NCBI GenBank assembly: GCA_009920585.1
Contig: RFZT01000046.1
Span: forward strand, 1 to 11,653
Reading direction: 5' to 3'
Length of the DNA: 11,653 nt
Origin: a bacterium
Lineage (GTDB): Bacteria > Verrucomicrobiota > Verrucomicrobiia > Chthoniobacterales > Terrimicrobiaceae
Positions 7,146 to 11,653 of the stretch are shown in pieces. Position numbers and translations under genes: made by a program. The notes under the pieces were generated by a model that saw only the letters and a program-made list of their open reading frames with translations, was not told where the DNA came from and did not search any database. Within the stretch, counting starts at the first letter, position 1. Every line of letters begins with the position of its first letter.

Positions 7146-7748
7146 CTAGAGTTCGCCGGCGGCTTTCGTGGCTGACTCGCGCGAAAGACGATCGTAATTT
7201 TTCTGAAGTTCGTTGCAGGAAATCATTGTTCTCGCCTCTCCGGTCACCCTGTCGGAGCGCATGAAGGCAGTGGTATTCTTTCCACTCCAAACCAGATTAC
7301 GCGACTCCTTGTCTATGTGAGGAGAAGCTCCGTAGACGATATCAAGTGCTTTGCGGAGATTTTCTGTCTGGCGATAATCCAAAGTCGAGATGAGCACCGC
7401 ATAGAATTTGCCTTCGAGAAAATAGTAAACCACTTCCTGAATGGCGACATCACCAAGCGACTTCTTCTCATCGCTGCGGATGTAGGTTTTAAGAGGATCT
7501 CCCTTCGCTTGATCCTCGGCAATCGGCTCTAGCTTGATGGTTTTTTGGACTTCTTCGTTCGAGGATCCGAATACCATGTCTCGGAAGGAATTTGTCTGAT
7601 CCATCAAGCCTGAACTCGTCTGGCCGGTACGTTTTTTGGATGCATCCTGAGAATAAGCCTCGCCCATTGCAGCCAACAAAAAAGCAACCACACAAACCAA
7701 GCTCCCAACTGGGACCAAGCGGGATGATCTTAAAAAAGCCGTGAACAT
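7146..7748 (-). CDS. Small secreted protein, function unknown
   Basis: This is a 200-residue exported protein. A Sec signal peptide occupies about residues 1-34 (hydrophobic VPVGSLVCVVAFLLAAM, likely cut after AYSQ). The mature part starts with a polar, low-complexity stretch, then has FRDMVFGSSNEEVQKTI (55-71), VVYYFLEGKFYAVLISTLDY (106-125), a helix ending ALDIVYGAS (134-142), and WSGKNTTAFMRS (154-165). This pattern of a short motif near an FG pair, two beta strands around a small-molecule-like pocket, and a YG motif is common in small periplasmic proteins of unknown role. One cysteine remains in the mature protein (Cys178). It converges on the small anchored-protein gene with only 16 bp between the stops, and diverges from the kinase gene. 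I cannot assign a function. Confidence 0.7.
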   Translation of the reverse strand: MFTAFLRSSRLVPVGSLVCVVAFLLAAMGEAYSQDASKKRTGQTSSGLMDQTNSFRDMVFGSSNEEVQKTIKLEPIAEDQAKGDPLKTYIRSDEKKSLGDVAIQEVVYYFLEGKFYAVLISTLDYRQTENLRKALDIVYGASPHIDKESRNLVWSGKNTTAFMRSDRVTGEARTMISCNELQKNYDRLSRESATKAAGEL

Positions 7749-7894
7749 ACGCTTGAGCGTTAGAAAGACCCGGATGAAGAATCAAGCAAATCCCGTTTTC
7801 CAGCCCCCATGAAAAATCGCCGCCTCTTGCCGGACGGATCGCCTTCCTGTTATTTGATTTTCAGCAGGCTTAATCTTTTATAAATAACGGCCCC
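7749..7894. promoter_or_regulatory. Divergent intergenic region between the secreted protein gene and the kinase gene
   Basis: This 146-bp spacer, the longest gene-free stretch in the window, separates divergent genes. The right end is AT-rich and holds a promoter-like sequence described separately. At the left end, directly beside the leftward ATG, is a short inverted repeat (ACGCT-tg-AGCGT, 7749-7760), which is too short to call an operator with confidence. No RNA gene or riboswitch was recognised. Confidence 0.4.
7854..7884 (+). promoter_or_regulatory. Possible promoter of the kinase-esterase-glycosyltransferase run
   Basis: TTGATT at 7854-7859 could be a -35 element, with TTATAA at 7878-7883 (18-bp spacer) or TATAAA at 7879-7884 (19-bp spacer) as the -10. 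Transcription would then start around 7890-7895, almost at the ATG of the kinase gene (7895-7897), so the mRNA would have little or no leader. This rests on motif likeness alone. Confidence 0.35.
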
Positions 7895-8512
7895 ATGCGC
7901 ATTGCCATATCCGGAGCCCACTCTTTGGGAAAATCCACTGTCGTTAATGACTGGGTCGCCCGCTGTCCCCACTTCCACAGGGAAGAAGAGCCCTACCGTG
8001 CCTTGGGGCTTTACGGACCGTATGAAATCCTTTTTCGAGATGCCTCCACGAAACTTCATAACGGCATTCAGATGTATTACAATATCGGCCGCGTCAATCG
8101 CTATGCGCAGCCCGCCGATGACGTGATCTTCGATCGGTCGCCGGTGGATTACATCGCCTACTCCCAATACACCGCCAATCAAGGCACCACGGATATCGAC
8201 GCGTCTTTTGTGAAGTCGATGGTTCCTGCCGTCAAAGAATCGCTCGACCATCTGGACATCCTCGCCTTTGTGCCCAAATCCGACGAATGGCCTGTGGAAA
8301 TGGAAGCGGATGGAATCCGACCGGTCGATCACGCCTACCGCGATGAGGTCGATGCCATCTTCAAAGAGATTTATCGCGAGAGTCGCTTCCATGTGCTCCC
8401 GGAAAATAATGGTCCGCGATTGATTGAACTGTGGGGACCGCGCCAGCAGCGACTGGATCAGTTACAAGCAGCCATTGATGATCTGAAATCTTTGGGCAAA
8501 GCAACCCCATGA
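7895..8512 (+). CDS. P-loop kinase/NTPase (AAA_28/NadR-kinase-like)
   Basis: This 205-residue soluble protein has no signal peptide or membrane segment and so is cytoplasmic. The Walker A motif GAHSLGKST (7-15) follows a short first strand (MRIAIS), typical of small nucleotide or nucleoside kinase-like folds and supporting the ATG at 7895. Walker B is probably DDVIFDRSP (75-83), where DRSP recalls the catalytic or lid-adjacent DR motif of kinase-like AAA_28 proteins and deoxynucleoside or thymidylate kinases. A later GIRPVDHAYRDEV segment (140-152) may help bind substrate. The phosphoryl acceptor is not evident. The downstream esterase starts inside its stop codon (ATGA overlap), so the two are probably translated together. 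No Shine-Dalgarno motif is present, and a promoter-like sequence lies almost at the start codon. Confidence 0.75.
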   Translation: MRIAISGAHSLGKSTVVNDWVARCPHFHREEEPYRALGLYGPYEILFRDASTKLHNGIQMYYNIGRVNRYAQPADDVIFDRSPVDYIAYSQYTANQGTTDIDASFVKSMVPAVKESLDHLDILAFVPKSDEWPVEMEADGIRPVDHAYRDEVDAIFKEIYRESRFHVLPENNGPRLIELWGPRQQRLDQLQAAIDDLKSLGKATP

Positions 8513-9450
8513 AAAACGCACTCACCGAGTCGATGCTGAGCGGACCAGCTGCGGCACTGTACCGCGCACTGGTCCCCGCTGTACCGATGCGTGATCGCTG
8601 GGTAGCCGAGATTCGCGAGCTCTGGGGAAAAAAAGATCATCCGAGCCTGAATGCGTTTCCAGAAGTTGAAGTTACTGACCAGTTCCTGCCTTCCCTCGAC
8701 TCTGGGGTCATCGTCCCAGTCACCACTTTCACCCCACCCAAAGCCACCGGCGATGCTTTTCTTTATTTGCATGGGGGCGGATGGATTTCTCCCGCTTCGG
8801 GAAAACATTTAGGATGGGCCAAGCGCATAGCTGCCCTATCTGGTCAAACCGTCATAGCAGTCCATTACAGATTGGCCCCTGAGGAGCGATATCCCCGAGG
8901 CCTGCACGATGCTGTGGGCGTGTTTCAGGCCATGAAAGCCACTTTCCCTGGCCTAATCACAGTCGGTGGAGATTCCGCCGGAGCCAATTTGTCAGCGGGA
9001 CTCTGGTTTTTGTGCCGTGACCGGGGCGATCAACTTCCGGACAAGTTAATGCTGAACTGCGGAGTTTTGGACCTGCATTTGGAAAAATACAGCTCCATGC
9101 AACGCATGGGAAAAGACCATCCCTACAACGGCCTCGAGCTTCTGGCTTTTCAGCGGGCCCTTTATGCACCCGATCAAGAGCTTTGGTCCAACCCGTATGT
9201 CAGTCCCTCCCACGGAGACTTAGCCACGTTGCCGCCGACTCTGGTGATCGTTGGGGAAGAGGATACCCTCAGCGACGACGGGATCGAGTTTGCCGAGCGC
9301 GCCCAGGCATTGGGTGCCCCAGTCCGACTCTACGTGGGAAAAGGAATGCCTCATGGTTTCCATATGCAACACAGTTTGGTTCCTGAAGAGGCGGGAGATG
9401 CCGAGAAGGTGATTCTTGAATTCCTTTCCTCGTCCAACGACCTGCATTGA
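8509..9450 (+). CDS. Alpha/beta-hydrolase fold-3 esterase (hormone-sensitive lipase family)
   Basis: This 313-residue cytoplasmic carboxylesterase of the HSL (family IV) type hydrolyses short acyl esters. The signatures are complete: the oxyanion-hole motif HGGGW (88-92), YRLAPEERYP (120-129), the nucleophile elbow GGDSAGAN with Ser156, Asp252 in GEEDTLSDDG, and His282 in MPHGFHM. These give an intact Ser-Asp-His triad, and length is normal for the family. No signal peptide is seen. The ATG (8509-8511) overlaps the TGA of the kinase gene by 4 bp, arguing for coupled translation, and the next gene begins 28 bp downstream. The substrate is unknown; in this setting it could act on an acylated sugar or lipid intermediate, but nothing in the sequence proves it. 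Confidence 0.9.
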   Translation: MKNALTESMLSGPAAALYRALVPAVPMRDRWVAEIRELWGKKDHPSLNAFPEVEVTDQFLPSLDSGVIVPVTTFTPPKATGDAFLYLHGGGWISPASGKHLGWAKRIAALSGQTVIAVHYRLAPEERYPRGLHDAVGVFQAMKATFPGLITVGGDSAGANLSAGLWFLCRDRGDQLPDKLMLNCGVLDLHLEKYSSMQRMGKDHPYNGLELLAFQRALYAPDQELWSNPYVSPSHGDLATLPPTLVIVGEEDTLSDDGIEFAERAQALGAPVRLYVGKGMPHGFHMQHSLVPEEAGDAEKVILEFLSSSNDLH

Positions 9451-9478
9451 ATCCCTCGTTCATTCACCTTTTAAAATT

Positions 9479-11047
9479 ATGCGGTCCAAAATAAATTATT
9501 TGTCTACTTTGACACGCATAAATCTCTCTGGATTTTCTCGAAACGTATTTTTACGAAGGGACGCGTTGCTTTTTTTGGCGCTTTGCGGAACATGGTCTCT
9601 TTTATATCTTCCTCACCTTAGAACTGTTCCATCTTGGTATGGAGATGAGGGGTTGGCTTTATGCGCAGGCTTGAATCTCGTATCAGGCATTCCAGCGCAT
9701 GGTTCCTTTTGGAACACGTTTTGGAATCACTACGCTCCATACCAACCTTTTTATGAATTGGCGATTGGAGGCATGGCTCAATTATTTGGAGGAGATATCC
9801 TTGGTGGCCGAATTTTTAATGCCTGCATCGGATTAGCCGTCTCCTTGGTCCTCTGTTTTTATGGTAGAAGGATTATGCCTTGGAATGAATCGTTTGGCGC
9901 AGCCTTATTGTTTTTAACATTTGAGCAGTCCGTCATCCACTTCCGTTGGATTTTTACCCATAATCTTATCGCATTAGGTTTTGCCATAGCATTTTTGGGA
10001 TTGAGCGGGAAAAGCTGCAAAAAAAGCGAGCGGATGGCTGGTTGGGGGCTAGGGATTTCGGCCTTGTCGTTACCACTAAGTATTTATGGCATTATCGGCG
10101 CGGCACTTATACAGATGCGATTTCCTAGAACCTGGTTAAGGATTTTTGCTCCTTACATCTTTCTGACGACACTGTCGCTTTTGATAGGATGGCTTTTATT
10201 TTTCAAAGAAAATTTCTTGCTCAATGATTTAAGATCCACACTCGAATTCTACACCAATGCCAGTCGTGAAAATGGAGGGGGGGGTGGATTTTTGAGAAAT
10301 TTCCTCATTTTTTTCTCACAGGACTCTTTTCATTTCATTGGGCTGCTCATGCTCTGCCTTTGTCTCTTCGGAAATAGTTTCCCCATCGGTGCCGGTGGGT
10401 TGATAGTGGCTTTCCTTTTACTCCAAAACCGCCAAAACCTAGTTGTTTTTTATTATCAAGCTATTATATTACTGCCTTTTATTACAGTCGCTTATGGGGT
10501 TGGCTTTGGACGCATAGGGTCTGCTGCTAAAAAATATTTGCCAAATTTTTCGTCGGTTGGCATTTTAGTTTCTCATATTCCACTCTTGTTAGCTGGCATT
10601 TTTTTTGTGTGTCTATTGCCTCAAAGCCTGCAAGGGCGGCTTAGCCCGAGAATCGCCTACTGGACAACACAGTCTTGCGAGGAAGTGGCGGTTGCCGCTG
10701 GATGGATTAATGAACGTACTTCTCCAAAAGACCTAGTGATTTGTCATCAAAATATTGCTTGGCTCATCCACGCTCGGACAGCCGACTATCTTCAAGTTGC
10801 GAGCTGGATGGGACTTTCCACATGGCCATTCAAAAATCCGTTGCCAAAGGCCCAGTTTCGATTTGAGCCAGATCTAACGAAAGCAAAATTCGCTATCATT
10901 GGCGATATCGATCAACGATGGACTATTCTTCAGCCTAACATAGCAGGCATAATGAAACCTTTGACGGATGGTAGCTGGAAGCTCGTCTGGCGCGGAGAAA
11001 ACTACTACATTTTTGAAAATCCGGACTTGAGACTTCTCCCACGATAA
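9479..11047 (+). CDS. GT-C-type polytopic membrane glycosyltransferase (PMT/ArnT-like)
   Basis: The product is 522 residues from the ATG at 9479. An in-frame ATG at 9416 would overlap the esterase gene by 35 bp and add 21 polar residues unlike a GT-C N-terminus, so I prefer 9479. The first membrane helix (about 28-44) is followed by WYGDEGLA with Asp56-Glu57 in the first extracytoplasmic loop. In GT-C enzymes that use polyprenyl-phosphate sugars, this acidic pair sits at the catalytic site. About eight to eleven further hydrophobic segments run to about residue 390, followed by a soluble domain of about 125 residues ending in ENYYIFENPD. The sugar and acceptor are unknown. The gene is clearly AT-richer than its neighbours and contains a run of eight G (10277-10284). 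It lies 28 bp after the esterase and 3 bp before the next membrane gene, suggesting an operon. Confidence 0.75.
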   Translation: MRSKINYLSTLTRINLSGFSRNVFLRRDALLFLALCGTWSLLYLPHLRTVPSWYGDEGLALCAGLNLVSGIPAHGSFWNTFWNHYAPYQPFYELAIGGMAQLFGGDILGGRIFNACIGLAVSLVLCFYGRRIMPWNESFGAALLFLTFEQSVIHFRWIFTHNLIALGFAIAFLGLSGKSCKKSERMAGWGLGISALSLPLSIYGIIGAALIQMRFPRTWLRIFAPYIFLTTLSLLIGWLLFFKENFLLNDLRSTLEFYTNASRENGGGGGFLRNFLIFFSQDSFHFIGLLMLCLCLFGNSFPIGAGGLIVAFLLLQNRQNLVVFYYQAIILLPFITVAYGVGFGRIGSAAKKYLPNFSSVGILVSHIPLLLAGIFFVCLLPQSLQGRLSPRIAYWTTQSCEEVAVAAGWINERTSPKDLVICHQNIAWLIHARTADYLQVASWMGLSTWPFKNPLPKAQFRFEPDLTKAKFAIIGDIDQRWTILQPNIAGIMKPLTDGSWKLVWRGENYYIFENPDLRLLPR

Positions 11048-11050
11048 AAC

Positions 11051-11653
11051 ATGAGCGCCGACTCACTATCATTTCGTAAACTGTGGTTAGCTCTACCTAT
11101 GGGTGTAGTGGTTGCCACGTTAACCTATTTCTGGCTACAACAACCCGTATCCAACCAAGAGTTGGTGGCTAACTTCGCTAAGGCGGGGGATTTTTTTAGG
11201 GCTGCGAAGTCGGTGAGGGGGATTCCTTGGTGGTCGCCGATGTTCATGCAGGGAACGAGTCTAGCAATGGATTGGTCGTTCATGTTCACCAATGCCGTGA
11301 TGCTGGCTTTTAGCAGTCCGCTGGGCTTTTTAGCTGGACCCAAGGTGGCGGTGGCGGTTGGCCTAGCCCTTGGTGCGGTAGGGATGGTTTTCTTTCTGCA
11401 ACGCTATACGAAAAATCGACTTTCCGCATTGATGGGCGGTGGTCTTTTTTTGTTTGCGCCGTCCGTTCTTACAAGGGCAGTAGGGTTCGAGCATTTTGTG
11501 GTTCTGGTATCGCTTGCTCTGCTGCCGTGGGTTTTCTGGTCTCTGATCGCCCTTGTACGTGCTCCCACGCCTCGGAGCGCTGTAGTGTTCGCTGTCTTTT
11601 TTTCGGCATTAACGATGGCCTACGGGAAGACGGGACTCATGGCAGCGCCCGTT
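11051..11653 (+). CDS. Polytopic membrane protein, N-terminal part (GT-C/YfhO-like), partial
   Basis: An open frame starts at ATG 11051-11053 and stays open to the right edge (201 codons seen). Hydrophobic segments lie at about residues 11-29, 72-90, 97-116, 125-140, 149-169 and 176-192. After the first helix comes GDFFRAAKSVRG and then IPWWSPMFMQGT (58-69). This resembles the GxPxWNPxxxxG pattern in large YfhO-type and other GT-C-like membrane proteins, which are often linked to sugar transfer, but the match is loose and no catalytic residue can be assigned. The start is 3 bp after the stop of the GT-C gene, so the two are probably co-transcribed. Base composition returns to the window's usual level here. 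The function is uncertain and most of the protein is missing. Confidence 0.6.
   Translation, partial: MSADSLSFRKLWLALPMGVVVATLTYFWLQQPVSNQELVANFAKAGDFFRAAKSVRGIPWWSPMFMQGTSLAMDWSFMFTNAVMLAFSSPLGFLAGPKVAVAVGLALGAVGMVFFLQRYTKNRLSALMGGGLFLFAPSVLTRAVGFEHFVVLVSLALLPWVFWSLIALVRAPTPRSAVVFAVFFSALTMAYGKTGLMAAPV

Noticed and set aside
7132..7159. Nested inverted repeat between convergent genes (CCGGC, T6, GAAC-TAGA-GTTC, GCCGG) as a terminator
   Set aside because: The arms are only 5 and 4 bp, the T run lies inside the outer arms rather than after the hairpin, and no T run follows on either strand. It does not fit an intrinsic terminator.
7749..7760. Inverted repeat ACGCT-tg-AGCGT beside a start codon as an operator
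   Set aside because: Five-base arms occur often by chance and there is no second copy or nearby regulator gene.
7850..8392. A 180-codon minus-strand open frame opposite the P-loop kinase gene
   Set aside because: The plus-strand frame has a complete Walker A motif, a plausible Walker B and coupling to the next gene. The minus-strand product has no recognisable features.
9416..9478. Upstream ATG start for the GT-C glycosyltransferase
   Set aside because: It would overlap the esterase gene by 35 bp and add 21 residues without GT-C character. The ATG at 9479, just after the esterase stop, fits better.

Overview
The window looks like chromosomal DNA from a Gram-negative bacterium. By eye, base composition is moderately GC-rich (about 52-60% in the lines I counted), except in one AT-richer gene. 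Most products carry Sec or Tat export signals or membrane segments. The gene content (an AlgI-type MBOAT O-acyltransferase, AlgJ/AlgX-like partners, periplasmic SGNH esterases, GT-C-type membrane proteins) and the absence of Shine-Dalgarno motifs at nearly every start would suit a member of the PVC group such as Verrucomicrobiota. That placement is an inference of low confidence; there is no rRNA or marker gene here.

Layout. Positions 1-128 hold the 3' end of an unrecognised plus-strand gene. Positions 165-3266 (minus) encode a two-gene unit: the AlgI-like MBOAT transferase, then, 6 bp downstream, a membrane-anchored AlgJ/AlgX-like protein with an extra C-terminal module. A 130-bp divergent spacer separates this from a second, compact, secreted AlgJ/AlgX-like gene (3397-4494, plus). 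That gene collides tail-to-tail, with a 38-bp overlap, with a minus-strand pair of SGNH hydrolases (6543 down to 4457). The pair is translationally coupled through a 4-bp overlap; the first protein has a Tat signal and the second a Sec signal. A small gene for a predicted membrane-anchored protein (6644-7129, plus) faces a gene for a small secreted protein (7146-7748, minus). From 7895 to the right edge, a plus-strand run encodes a P-loop kinase/NTPase, a hormone-sensitive-lipase-type esterase (ATGA overlap), a GT-C-like glycosyltransferase that is markedly AT-richer than its surroundings, and a truncated polytopic membrane protein that leaves the window.

How it may fit together. The left half is best read as a cell-surface polysaccharide O-acylation module. 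The MBOAT protein would pass acyl groups across the inner membrane, the two AlgJ/AlgX-like proteins would place them on a glycan in the periplasm, and the two SGNH hydrolases would edit or remove them. The C-terminal module of the anchored AlgJ-like protein appears to recur on the Tat-exported SGNH hydrolase, linking the transferase and hydrolase arms. The right-hand run (GT-C enzyme, second membrane protein, kinase, esterase) may concern glycan or lipid-linked sugar metabolism, but nothing in the sequence proves the two halves act together. No tRNA, rRNA, CRISPR array, insertion sequence or convincing terminator was seen, and no gene-free stretch exceeds about 150 bp.
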